From Phycisphaera sp. (GTDB taxonomy: Bacteria; Planctomycetota; Phycisphaerae; Phycisphaerales; UBA1924): DNA of 55,204 bases. The position numbers were made by a program, and so were the translations under genes. The stretch covers positions 1 through 55,204 of the forward strand of contig CP098402.1 in NCBI GenBank assembly GCA_025916675.1. Direction: 5' to 3'. A model generated the notes under the pieces. It did no database searches and was not told where the DNA came from. It was given only the letters and a program-made list of their open reading frames with translations. This document shows, one piece after another, positions 1-7,571 of the stretch (positions are counted from its first letter, which is position 1; the number at the start of each line of letters is the position of its first letter).

Positions 1-15
1 CGCGTTGGGCTCCTG

Positions 16-296
16 ACGCCGAAGCATCCGCCGAGCGAGTCTTCGAGCGAAAGCGCATGCGAGAGGCGCGGCCGCTGAGCGGCCCGGCCGATAGGCCGCA
101 AGCGACCGAAGGGAGCGCTCAAGAACACCCCGTTGGACGAGCGCTGGCGCAGCCGTCTTCGGCTCCGCCGCAGCGTCGAACATTCGGAACGCGCCGGAGC
201 TCCCTCCCGAACACCCGCGACCGCCCGGCACCACGAGCGCCCCACGCCGGAGTATCCGCCGAGTGAGTCTTCGAGCGAGCGCCCAAGAACACCCCG
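16..296. repeat. Degenerate direct repeats in gene-free left edge
   Basis: A 35-nt element at 16-50 recurs at 244-278 with three mismatches (32/35). A second 18-nt element at 115-132 recurs at 279-296 with one mismatch. The stretch 1-398 is very GC-rich, and its open frames encode Arg/Pro/Ser-rich low-complexity peptides with no family resemblance, so I see no gene here. A TACACT hexamer at 369-374 lies 24 nt before the first gene and may be its -10 element. The repeats may be decayed copies of a dispersed element; whether other copies exist outside the window is unknown. Confidence 0.6.
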
Positions 297-398
297 CCGA
301 GCGGCGAAGTGCCAGCAACGCGCGATCGACACAACCCAAGAGCCCAAACCCCCGAGGCGCAGCCGCCATACACTGGCCCAACCCCCGGAGACCCCACC

Positions 399-764
399 AT
401 GCCATCCCTCTCCATCGTCTCGGGCCCCAATGAGGGCGACTACTACCCGCTCGGCACGCGGACCATGGTCATCGGCCGCGACGAGGCCTGCCCCGTCCAG
501 GTCAACGACGACCGCGTCAGCCGCCGCCACCTCCAGATCCGGCTCGACAACGGACGCTACCTGGCCACCGACATGAAGAGCGCCAACGGCGTGGCCATCA
601 ACGGCCGCCCGGTCGAGGGCGAGTGCGAGTTGCAGGACGGCGACGTGCTGGAGATCGGCCGCTCGAAGGTCGCCTTCTGGGAGGGCGAGTTCGAGGACCG
701 CGAGAGCGCGATGGACCACTGGCGTGAACGCGGCCAGCGCGGGCGGCCGACGCTCCAGGATTAG
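399..764 (+). CDS. FHA domain protein (phosphothreonine-binding adaptor)
   Basis: This 121-residue protein is essentially one forkhead-associated domain. Visible hallmarks are VIGRDEACPVQVND (the GR of strand 3), VSRRHLQI (the SxxH phosphopeptide-contact motif) and SANGVAINGR (the NG motif). FHA domains bind phosphothreonine peptides, so it probably reads the output of a Ser/Thr kinase; a kinase gene lies at the far end of this window but is not adjacent. I chose the ATG at 399 because GGAG (387-390) lies 8 nt upstream and the FHA fold begins at once. The frame is open further 5', but that part is low-complexity. The last 4 nt overlap the convergent MscS gene. No membrane segment or other domain is seen. 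Confidence 0.9.
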   Translation: MPSLSIVSGPNEGDYYPLGTRTMVIGRDEACPVQVNDDRVSRRHLQIRLDNGRYLATDMKSANGVAINGRPVEGECELQDGDVLEIGRSKVAFWEGEFEDRESAMDHWRERGQRGRPTLQD

Positions 765-2182
765 CCGGCCGGCTTCTCTTCCAGCACGTTCGCCCCCTCC
801 TCGGGATCGCGCGACTCGTCGGCCTGCTTCTCCAGATCGTGCGTTTCGGTGCCCAGGTCGCCCTCGGCCTCGATGGTCGCGTCCGGGGACTCGGCCGGCC
901 GTGGCGCGACACGCTCCCGATCGGCGGTCTGCTGGGCCGCCGCCTCGTCACCCTCGAGCATCCGCACCGGCACACCCTGCGGGAAGATGACCTCGCGCGC
1001 CTCGTCGGGCATGGAGATGCCCTCGCTGGTGAGCGCCGCCTTGGCCCGGCGGATCGCCGAGCTGGTGACCTTGAGCATGCTGTGCTCCGTGCCGTCGATC
1101 CAGAAGTACGCCCGCAGGTTCACCGTCGAAGCGCCAAGTTGTTCGATGAGCACCAGCGGCTCCGGGTCGTCGATCACCGCCGGGTGAGCCACGAGCATCG
1201 CGTGCAGCACCTCCTGCGCCTGTGCGACGTCATCGTCGTAGCCCACGCCAACCGTGAAGGTCAACCGCCGCTTCGGGTTCGCCGTGAAGTTGCGGATGGT
1301 GCTCTTGTACACCGTCGAGTTGGCGATCTGGATGTGGTTGCCATCGAAGTCGATCAGCAGCGTCCCGCGGCTGGTGACCTTGCGAACCACGCCGGTGTTG
1401 CCATCCACCTCGATCACGTCGCCGAGGTGGAACGGCCGCTGGATGCTGAGCAGCAGGCTGGCCAGGAAGTTCTCGGCGATATCGCGAAACGCGAAGCCGA
1501 GGATAAGGCCAAGGACGCCCGTGCCGCTGACCACGGTGATGGCCACGCGTGTGAGCCCGCTGATCCGCAGGGCGATATACACGCCGATCAGCAGCACAAC
1601 GATGTACACGACCTTGCGCAGCACACCGCGCAAGAGGTCGCTCTCGGTGCCTCGGCCGATGATCGGGCCGACCGCCCGCTGCGCAAGCGAGGCAAGGAAG
1701 AACGACAACGCGAGCACGACCAACCCGACGCCCACGAGGGGGCCGTTGGCGACCATCTGCCGCCATAGCGTGACCAGTTCCCGCTTGGCCGGCTCGAGCG
1801 TCCAGATGGGCCCCTGCTCGATGGCGATGTTGTTGACCACCGCGACCACGCCCTCGGTCCGGCGCGCCAGATCGCCCGCGAGCTTCCTGGATTCGTCGTA
1901 CACGGTCGATCCGCTCAGGAACGCCACGCCCTCGCGCACCTCGACCTCGATGGTCGAGAACCGCTCGGTCGCGACGAGCACCTCGCGCAACCGATCGGCG
2001 ATGCGCGTGTCGTCGACCTGGTCGTTGACATCGACCGCCTGCTCGCTGGCCGACAACTCGGCATCGGGCTCGGTGACTTCCCCGGCCGCCGGCTGCTCGT
2101 CCTGCCACGCCCACGCGGGCGCAACAAGCACGAGCGCGACCAGAATGACCGCGAATCGGAACAGTGGGTTTCGCACGGGCAT
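761..2182 (-). CDS. Mechanosensitive ion channel (MscS family) with N-terminal BON domain
   Basis: 473 residues. A signal peptide (about 1-25, ending APAWA) is followed by a BON domain at about 57-122 that contains the typical GVAFLSGSTV and GVVAVVNNI segments. Three membrane helices follow at about 148-168, 188-208 and 213-240. The last is the Gly/Ala-rich pore helix (GTGVLGLILGFAFRDIAENF). A beta domain (LGDVIEVDGNTGVVRKVT) and the C-terminal MscS alpha/beta domain come next, then an acidic disordered tail (about 410-473). MscS channels release solutes on hypo-osmotic shock. BON domains bind phospholipid and probably place the N-terminus in the periplasm. The gene sits 15 nt downstream of a small membrane protein gene on the same strand, so the two are probably co-transcribed. 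Confidence 0.92.
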   Translation of the reverse strand: MPVRNPLFRFAVILVALVLVAPAWAWQDEQPAAGEVTEPDAELSASEQAVDVNDQVDDTRIADRLREVLVATERFSTIEVEVREGVAFLSGSTVYDESRKLAGDLARRTEGVVAVVNNIAIEQGPIWTLEPAKRELVTLWRQMVANGPLVGVGLVVLALSFFLASLAQRAVGPIIGRGTESDLLRGVLRKVVYIVVLLIGVYIALRISGLTRVAITVVSGTGVLGLILGFAFRDIAENFLASLLLSIQRPFHLGDVIEVDGNTGVVRKVTSRGTLLIDFDGNHIQIANSTVYKSTIRNFTANPKRRLTFTVGVGYDDDVAQAQEVLHAMLVAHPAVIDDPEPLVLIEQLGASTVNLRAYFWIDGTEHSMLKVTSSAIRRAKAALTSEGISMPDEAREVIFPQGVPVRMLEGDEAAAQQTADRERVAPRPAESPDATIEAEGDLGTETHDLEKQADESRDPEEGANVLEEKPAG

Positions 2183-2197
2183 CCTCGGTTAGGTGGG

Positions 2198-2368
2198 TTA
2201 GGTGTTCTTGCCGATGAGGAAGTAGAGGATCATGCCGATGACCGGCAGCAGGAGCACGACGAGGATCCACAGCACCTTCCAGCCCACGCTCTTGCCGGCT
2301 CCAAGGATGCTGATGATCGCGATAATATCCAGGATCAGGACGATGAGCCCGATGATGCCATATTCCAT
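2198..2368 (-). CDS. Small PLDc_N-type membrane protein
   Basis: A 56-residue protein with two hydrophobic helices (IIGLIVLILDIIAIISIL and VLWILVVLLLPVIGMILYFL) ending in IGKNT. This matches the phospholipase-D-nuclease N-terminal (PLDc_N) module, including the conserved W..LV..LP.iG...Yf pattern. Standalone PLDc_N proteins are common and of unknown function. The ATG at 2368 has GGGAG a few nt upstream. An open frame extends to 2479, but the added residues do not fit the family. It lies 15 nt upstream of the MscS gene. The 131 bp before it (2369-2499) shows nothing beyond the ribosome binding site. Confidence 0.85.
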   Translation of the reverse strand: MEYGIIGLIVLILDIIAIISILGAGKSVGWKVLWILVVLLLPVIGMILYFLIGKNT

Positions 2369-2499
2369 TTTGAAACTCCCAGGGGTGCCTTCGAGTATGC
2401 CGGGGCGAATCCCCGACGCTTTCAGAATATGAACCGGCACGTGAAACAACCCCCGCTCCGGGGGTGAAAACCGGCTCATACTGGATCAGGAGATCGGTG

Positions 2500-3303
2500 T
2501 TAGTTTTCGAGCAGCCCGCGAGCCTCGCGCATCGTCACATCGTCGATCAACGGCCGCGCCACGCCCCGGTCGCCCATCTTCAGCAGCCACGGCGCCGACT
2601 CGTCGGCGTCGCTGAACTTCCCGTCACCATCGGTGTCGCCGAGCAATTGGAAGTACACGTACTCGCGCTCCCAATCGATCCACGAGCGGACCACCAGCAT
2701 GCCCTCGGGCGTGACGACCCGCGGGTTGCGCGCGTCGCCATCGGCCATCCACGCCCGCCGCGCGTCCAGGCTGTCGAGCAGGCCGTCCTCGTTGGTGTCC
2801 TCGGTCGTCGCCAGGTACATCACCGCCCACACGCTCCGCTCGGGAGACTTGGGCGGCGTCAGGAACGCCACCGAGCTGATCACGCCCCGCCGATCGAGCA
2901 GCATCCATCGCTCGTCATTCGCGAGATCACGCCCGAACGCGTTGTGCCACCGCACGCCGGTGGCGGCGTACGACGCGCCGCTGCGCGAGTCGCGCGACGC
3001 GGTCTCGAGCCAACCATCATTTCCGCGCCCTATTCTGCTCCGCATCGCCGGTGCTGTTCCACGCCGTCGGTAGGGGTCATCGGATTGGAACCACCCCTTC
3101 TCGTCTTCCATAACGAAGGGCACGAGCACCACCTCGTGCCCGGGCAGCCCGATGGGCCGCTCCAGCGCCGCCCGCCCCTGCACCGACTCGCCCACTGTGG
3201 TCTTCGAGATCGTCAGATCGTTCTTGGCGTACGTCCGACCCGTATCGCACCCGCCAACGGTCGCGACCAACGCCCCGCAAACACCGATGAATATTCCGCG
3301 CAT
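2500..3303 (-). CDS. Putative lipoprotein with two EF-hand-like Ca loops
   Basis: 267 residues, family not recognised. The N-terminus has a hydrophobic stretch and a lipobox-like VGGC, so it is probably lipidated at Cys19 and exported. Two DxDxDG-type calcium loops are visible in the second half (DTNEDGLLDSLDA and DTDGDGKFSDADE), the second near the C-terminus. The text between them (WIDWEREYVYFQLLGD) resembles a protein that describes numeric or structural data rather than an enzyme. The ATG at 3303 is preceded by AGGAGG with 6 nt spacing. It lies 50 nt downstream of the CRTAC1-type gene, so it is likely the next cistron of a secreted-protein operon. Confidence 0.75.
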   Translation of the reverse strand: MRGIFIGVCGALVATVGGCDTGRTYAKNDLTISKTTVGESVQGRAALERPIGLPGHEVVLVPFVMEDEKGWFQSDDPYRRRGTAPAMRSRIGRGNDGWLETASRDSRSGASYAATGVRWHNAFGRDLANDERWMLLDRRGVISSVAFLTPPKSPERSVWAVMYLATTEDTNEDGLLDSLDARRAWMADGDARNPRVVTPEGMLVVRSWIDWEREYVYFQLLGDTDGDGKFSDADESAPWLLKMGDRGVARPLIDDVTMREARGLLEN

Positions 3304-3353
3304 GGATTGCCTCCTGGGTTGTTTCTAAATAGTGAGTGCGAGAGCCGTCCGCT

Positions 3354-5279
3354 TCAAGCGCAGCCGTCCTGGAACAAATTCTGGAACACAAGAAAGTCGA
3401 AGATCGTCAGCACGCCATCGCCGTCGAAGTCCGCGGCCACGTCCCCCGCGTCGAACAGGTTCTGGAACGCGAGGAAGTCGAAGATCGTTAGATCTCCATC
3501 CCCGTCCAGATCGGCCGGGCAAATCGCCGCTTCACGGATCTCCACGAACGAATCGGCCGCGAATTCGTGATTGCTCACAACCCCGCTGGGCCATCGCACC
3601 TCGACCATCGCCACCGAAGCCAGCCCGAGCCCGAACTCAAGATCCAGGCCGCTCGTGCTCGCCGCGTTGCTGCTGCCGCTGGCGACCTCCTTCATCTGTG
3701 TCTCGCCGGCCTCAATGGTCCCATCACCATCAAGATCGGCCGACACCAGAACCCGCGCCCCGATCGCGTCCCGCGTCGAACGCAGCGGCCCAGACGTGGT
3801 TGGATCGCCCTCTACCCGGATGCTCAAGAACCCGTTGGACGACCCCGCCATGTCGGCAAACCCATTACGCATCATCGCCGATGCCAGCCCGTCGATGTTG
3901 ATCAGGAACAGGTCGATCCACCCGTCACGGTCGTAGTCGGCCGACATGCTCCCGCGCGCCTCACGCCGGTCACGCGCGATGCCCAGCGCCTCGGCTTGCT
4001 CGGCGAACCCCGTTCCCGTGTTCATGTACAGATAATCACGGAACGGGAAGCTCGTGGTCGTGTGCAGGTCCTGCCAGCCGTCGTTATTGAAGTCCTGGAA
4101 TTGCGCGCCCCACCCCAGCTTGGCCGGCGCGTGGTACGCCGGCGCCACGTCGGCGGCCAGCTCGAAGCCGAACGCGCCCGTGTCGGCCAGTTGCCCCAGC
4201 CATAGATCGTTCATGCCCGGCGATGATGGCTCGCGGATATCCGACATGTCGGTGATGTACATGTCCAGATCGCCGTCGTTGTCCAGGTCGGCCACGTCGA
4301 TGCCCATCGCGAACGTCGAGGCCGCGCCAAACTCCGGGCTCAGGTCGTACGTTGCCACGCGGAACCCCAGCCACGTGCCGTCGGCATCGGCCCCCTGGTT
4401 GATGTAGAGCATATCGCGGTCGGTCGGCCCGCCGATCTTGTTGGTGGCCAGCAAATCGGGCCATCGGTCATTATTAAAGTCGGCGAAGATCACGGCGTTG
4501 CTCGAGCTGAACCGCTGGTGCTCATTCTCGTAGCTGCCATCGGCCGCCACCCACCCCGGCACGTCGTACGCCATCGTCATGTCGGTGAACGTCCCGTCCC
4601 CGTTGTTGATGTAGAACACGTCGCGCCGCCCCGGCACGTCGTACGGACCCTCGAATGGCAGCGGCTTCTCGAAGTACCCGTTGTGGTTGCCCACATACAG
4701 GTCCAGGTCGCCGTCGCGATCCGGGTCGCCCCAGGCCGCCGTCAGCGAGTTGTCGAGCGCCACGCCCTCGTAGAAGCAGTTGCCAACGCCCAACTGATCA
4801 TCGGCCACGCCCGGCGTCGGGTCGGTACTCGCCGTGACGTCGACAAACGACATCGTGCCGCTTTCCACCAGCATGTTCTTGAAGAGCACGTTGGCACCGT
4901 CAAAGTTCACGACGTACAGGTCCAAGTCCCCGTCGTTGTCGTAGTCTCCAGCAATCGCGCCCGTTGCGTCGCCCGCATCGGCCGCGCCCGAGGCGTCGGG
5001 CATCTCAACGAAGTACCTTCCGGCGACCGGCCCGGGGATGTTCAGGAACAACTGGTTCGTCCCCGGCGGCCCCATCGACAGCGCGCGCACGAGGTACAGG
5101 TCGGGGTATCCATCGCCGCTTAAGTCGGCAAACACCCCGCCCGGCCCGCGCGAGTCGCCCGTTGTCGCGCGATAGCCCGCCAAGCCAACATCCTCGGTCA
5201 CGTCCTCGAACGCCTCCTGCGCTCCGGCTACCGAAGCCGCCAAGCCAAGCGCAACCGCCACCCGTGTCATCATGCCCAT
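3354..5279 (-). CDS. CRTAC1/ASPIC-UnbV VCBS-repeat protein with GC-type dockerin
   Basis: 641 residues. A signal peptide ends near VAGAQ. Multiple FG-GAP/VCBS beta-propeller repeats follow, each with a D-x-D-x-D-G-D/N calcium loop (for example DYDNDGDLDLYVVNFDG and DLDNDGDLDMYITDMSD). Then comes an ASPIC/UnbV-like domain (IGARVLVSADLDGDGTIEAG ... VEVRWPSG). The C-terminal GC-type dockerin has two copies of the DLDGDGxLTIFDFL.FQNLF motif and ends DGCA. Such proteins are secreted, and the dockerin is thought to anchor them to a cell-surface partner. GGAGGT lies 5 nt before the ATG at 5279. It follows two related dockerin genes, with a 27-nt gap to the nearer one. Confidence 0.92.
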   Translation of the reverse strand: MGMMTRVAVALGLAASVAGAQEAFEDVTEDVGLAGYRATTGDSRGPGGVFADLSGDGYPDLYLVRALSMGPPGTNQLFLNIPGPVAGRYFVEMPDASGAADAGDATGAIAGDYDNDGDLDLYVVNFDGANVLFKNMLVESGTMSFVDVTASTDPTPGVADDQLGVGNCFYEGVALDNSLTAAWGDPDRDGDLDLYVGNHNGYFEKPLPFEGPYDVPGRRDVFYINNGDGTFTDMTMAYDVPGWVAADGSYENEHQRFSSSNAVIFADFNNDRWPDLLATNKIGGPTDRDMLYINQGADADGTWLGFRVATYDLSPEFGAASTFAMGIDVADLDNDGDLDMYITDMSDIREPSSPGMNDLWLGQLADTGAFGFELAADVAPAYHAPAKLGWGAQFQDFNNDGWQDLHTTTSFPFRDYLYMNTGTGFAEQAEALGIARDRREARGSMSADYDRDGWIDLFLINIDGLASAMMRNGFADMAGSSNGFLSIRVEGDPTTSGPLRSTRDAIGARVLVSADLDGDGTIEAGETQMKEVASGSSNAASTSGLDLEFGLGLASVAMVEVRWPSGVVSNHEFAADSFVEIREAAICPADLDGDGDLTIFDFLAFQNLFDAGDVAADFDGDGVLTIFDFLVFQNLFQDGCA

Positions 5280-5306
5280 CGTCCACCTCCCGTGGTGCAG
5301 CGCACC

Positions 5307-5999
5307 TCAGCACCCCGCCATGAACTGCGTCTGGAACTCAAGAAAATCGAACAGCGTGAACTCGCCATCGCCGTCGAAATCGGCGAGCGGATCCGCAAGA
5401 TCGAAGAGGTTGAAGAACGCCAGGAAGTCGAACACCGTCGCCTCACCGTCACCGTCCAGGTCCACGGCGCAATCGCGGCCCACGAGCACCCGAAGCTCAC
5501 CTTCGACAAGGACATCGAGCCGTGATTCGCTCAGCGACGACATCCGGTCCACATACACGTCGTACCGAATCGTCCGTGTGCGAACATCCAACACCACAGG
5601 CCCCGACAGCACATCGGAAACCGTCAAGTCGATCGCCCAGAACGGCATCGGGTTGGTCGGGTCCGCGTAGATCGCACCGGTACCCGGGAAGTTGAGCTGC
5701 CCGGCGAGGATGCCCTCGATGCTGTCGCCTACCAACTCGCCGCGTTCCGTACCCGGCCCTCTCATGGGGTCAAGCAGCCGCCAGTTGCTCAGTTCCCCCT
5801 GCAAGGCCGACACTTCAAAGTTCGTCGCCACGCCCGCGATCGCGTAGTCCCGGGCTTCGAAGCCGGCTTGCAACGTAATCGTGATCGTCTCGCCCGGCGT
5901 GGGCTCTGGGTTCGACACGTCGATGAAGATCTCCACGCCCTGGGCCGCTGCTCCAGCAGCCGCCAACAATACCGCCGCACCACATGTAAGTCGCCGCAT
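5307..5999 (-). CDS. GC-type dockerin-anchored secreted protein, copy 2 of tandem pair
   Basis: 230 residues with a signal peptide ending near AAAQ. The central domain of about 140 residues (starting VEIFIDVSNPEPTPGETITI) looks cohesin- or invasin-like: a beta-sandwich preceded by PEPTPGE and ending LDVRTRTIRYDVYVD. The C-terminal dockerin has two Ca/FDFL repeats and ends MAGC. It is about four-fifths identical, with the same length, to the next gene upstream, so the pair is a tandem duplication. AAGGGG lies 8 nt before the ATG. Gaps of 39 and 27 nt to its neighbours suggest an operon. Its function is unknown beyond export and anchoring. Confidence 0.88.
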   Translation of the reverse strand: MRRLTCGAAVLLAAAGAAAQGVEIFIDVSNPEPTPGETITITLQAGFEARDYAIAGVATNFEVSALQGELSNWRLLDPMRGPGTERGELVGDSIEGILAGQLNFPGTGAIYADPTNPMPFWAIDLTVSDVLSGPVVLDVRTRTIRYDVYVDRMSSLSESRLDVLVEGELRVLVGRDCAVDLDGDGEATVFDFLAFFNLFDLADPLADFDGDGEFTLFDFLEFQTQFMAGC

Positions 6000-6038
6000 C
6001 TCAATACCCCTTCCTACTTCTTGCGCCCAACGGACGCC

Positions 6039-6731
6039 CTAGCACCCCGCCATGAATTGCGTCTGGAACTCCAGAAAATCAAACAAGGTGAAATCCCCAT
6101 CACCATCAAAGTCCGCCAGCGGATCGGCCAGATCGAACAGGTTGAAGAACGCCAGGAAGTCGAACACCGTCGCCTCGCCATCGCCGTCTAGGTCCACGGC
6201 GCAGTCGCGGCCAACGAGCACCCGAAGTTCGCCCTCGACAAACACGTCCAGCCGTGATTCGCTCGTCGAAGAACTCATATCGATATACACGTCGTACCTC
6301 GTCGTCCGAGTCCGCACATCCAACACCACAGGACCCGAAAGTACATCATCCACCGTCAGGTCCACCGCCCAGAAGGGGATCGGGTTCGTCGGGTCGGCGT
6401 AAATACCAGCTGTCGCAGGGAAGTTTAATTGCCCCGCGAGGATGCCCTCGATGCTGTCGCCCACTGGCATCCCCATGCTCGTGCCGGGCCCGTCCATCGG
6501 TGCAACGAGGCGCCAATCGCTCAACTCGCCCTGGAGTGCCGAGACCTCGAAGTTGGTGACCACACCCGCGATGGCGTAGTCCCTTCCTCCATACCCCGCC
6601 TTCATCGTGATGGTGATCGTCTCGCCCGGCATGGGCTCGGGGTTCGACACCTCGTAGAAGATCTCCCAAGTCTGGCCCATCGCCCCGCCGGCCATCGCCA
6701 GCACCGCCGCCGCACACGTCATCCCGCGCAT
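6039..6731 (-). CDS. GC-type dockerin-anchored secreted protein, copy 1 of tandem pair
   Basis: 230 residues, the paralogue of the gene just downstream. It has the same signal-peptide, beta-sandwich and dockerin layout and the same length. The dockerin halves are nearly identical between copies (VDLDGDGEATVFDFLAFFNL in both), while the mature N-termini differ more. Two in-frame ATGs lie at 6737 and 6731. AGGAGG ends only 1 nt before the first but 7 nt before the second, so 6731 is preferred, and it also makes both paralogues 230 residues. It is probably the first gene of the 6731-to-2500 secreted-protein operon. Confidence 0.88.
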   Translation of the reverse strand: MRGMTCAAAVLAMAGGAMGQTWEIFYEVSNPEPMPGETITITMKAGYGGRDYAIAGVVTNFEVSALQGELSDWRLVAPMDGPGTSMGMPVGDSIEGILAGQLNFPATAGIYADPTNPIPFWAVDLTVDDVLSGPVVLDVRTRTTRYDVYIDMSSSTSESRLDVFVEGELRVLVGRDCAVDLDGDGEATVFDFLAFFNLFDLADPLADFDGDGDFTLFDFLEFQTQFMAGC

Positions 6732-6814
6732 GTCCATGCCTCCTGTCGGTTGCCCCGGGCGGGCCACCACGAGCCACACACCATGGCCTCACACCGATAA
6801 CTCGCCCGAGCACC

Positions 6815-6843
6815 AATCTACCAGAAATCAGCGCGCGAAACAA
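6815..6843 (-). promoter_or_regulatory. Candidate sigma-70-type promoter for dockerin operon
   Basis: On the minus strand, TTGTTT (6838-6843) and TAGATT (6815-6820) are separated by 17 nt in a locally AT-richer stretch, about 80 nt before the start at 6731. The match to consensus is partial. The rest of the 6732-6987 gap shows no gene. Confidence 0.35.
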
Positions 6844-6987
6844 CAGCAAGGCCTATCTCGCGTATCTCAACGCGAAAAGCTCGCGGATATGCAACTGATT
6901 ACGAACAAATGATGAAGGCAAGGCAGAATACGACCGCGCCACACGTGGCCTCTCTACAACGGGCGCGTCGCTGCCCTTACCTTCGAT

Positions 6988-7569
6988 TCACGAATCCCCA
7001 AACAACCGTCGCTCAACAGCCTCGACTAGCGCGTGCAACACAAGCATGTGGATCTCCTGGATCCGGTCCGCCGTGGGGGCTCCTACCGGCACACCCGGAA
7101 CGATCCACTCCAGGTCGCTCGTGCCCGCCAGCTTCCCGCCGTCGCGTCCGAGCAAGCCGATGGTCCGCATTCCGATCTCGGTCGCCGCCTCGACCGCGCG
7201 CACGACGTTGGCCGAATTTCCGCTCGTGCTCAGCGCCACCAGCACGTCGCCGGGCTTGCCCAGCGCCCGCACCCCACGCGCGAACACCTCGTCGTACCCG
7301 TAGTCATTTGCAACACACGACATGTGCCCCACATCGGTCAGGCTGACCGCCGCGAGCGCCCGGCGATCCTTGCGGAACCGTCCGGTGAGTTCTTCACAAA
7401 AGTGCATCGCGTCGCACGCTGACCCGCCGTTGCCGCACGCCAGCACCTTCCCACCCTCGCTGAACGATTCCGTGAGCATGTCCGCGGCAAGGTCCAGCGT
7501 CGTGAAGTTCCGCCCGTCGGCCAGAAAGGCCTCGAGCGCCAGCTTCGCGTTCTGGAAGGCCTCGATCAC
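6988..7569 (-). CDS. gmhA: Phosphoheptose isomerase (D-sedoheptulose 7-phosphate isomerase)
   Basis: 193 residues, the usual GmhA length. It converts sedoheptulose 7-phosphate to D-glycero-D-manno-heptose 7-phosphate for lipopolysaccharide or glycoprotein heptose. The SIS fold is plain: ACGNGGSACDAMHFCEEL, LTGRF, then LSTSGNSANVVRAVEAA. The zinc ligands of E. coli GmhA correspond to His56, Glu60, Gln171 and His179, all present in the right spacing (DAMHFCEE and RIQEIHMLVLH). The start is GTG at 7569, 2 nt after the smc stop codon, so it is likely translationally coupled to smc. No other heptose gene is in the window. Confidence 0.93.
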   Translation of the reverse strand: MIEAFQNAKLALEAFLADGRNFTTLDLAADMLTESFSEGGKVLACGNGGSACDAMHFCEELTGRFRKDRRALAAVSLTDVGHMSCVANDYGYDEVFARGVRALGKPGDVLVALSTSGNSANVVRAVEAATEIGMRTIGLLGRDGGKLAGTSDLEWIVPGVPVGAPTADRIQEIHMLVLHALVEAVERRLFGDS

Positions 7570-7571
7570 GG

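Noticed and set aside
133-576. Possible plus-strand gene in the left edge
   Set aside because: Arg/Pro/Ser-rich peptide with no fold; the FHA gene in another frame explains its 3' part.
6815-6845. Sigma-54 promoter before the tandem dockerin pair
   Set aside because: The nearest GG...GC pair has 9 rather than 10 intervening bases and lacks the TTGC element.
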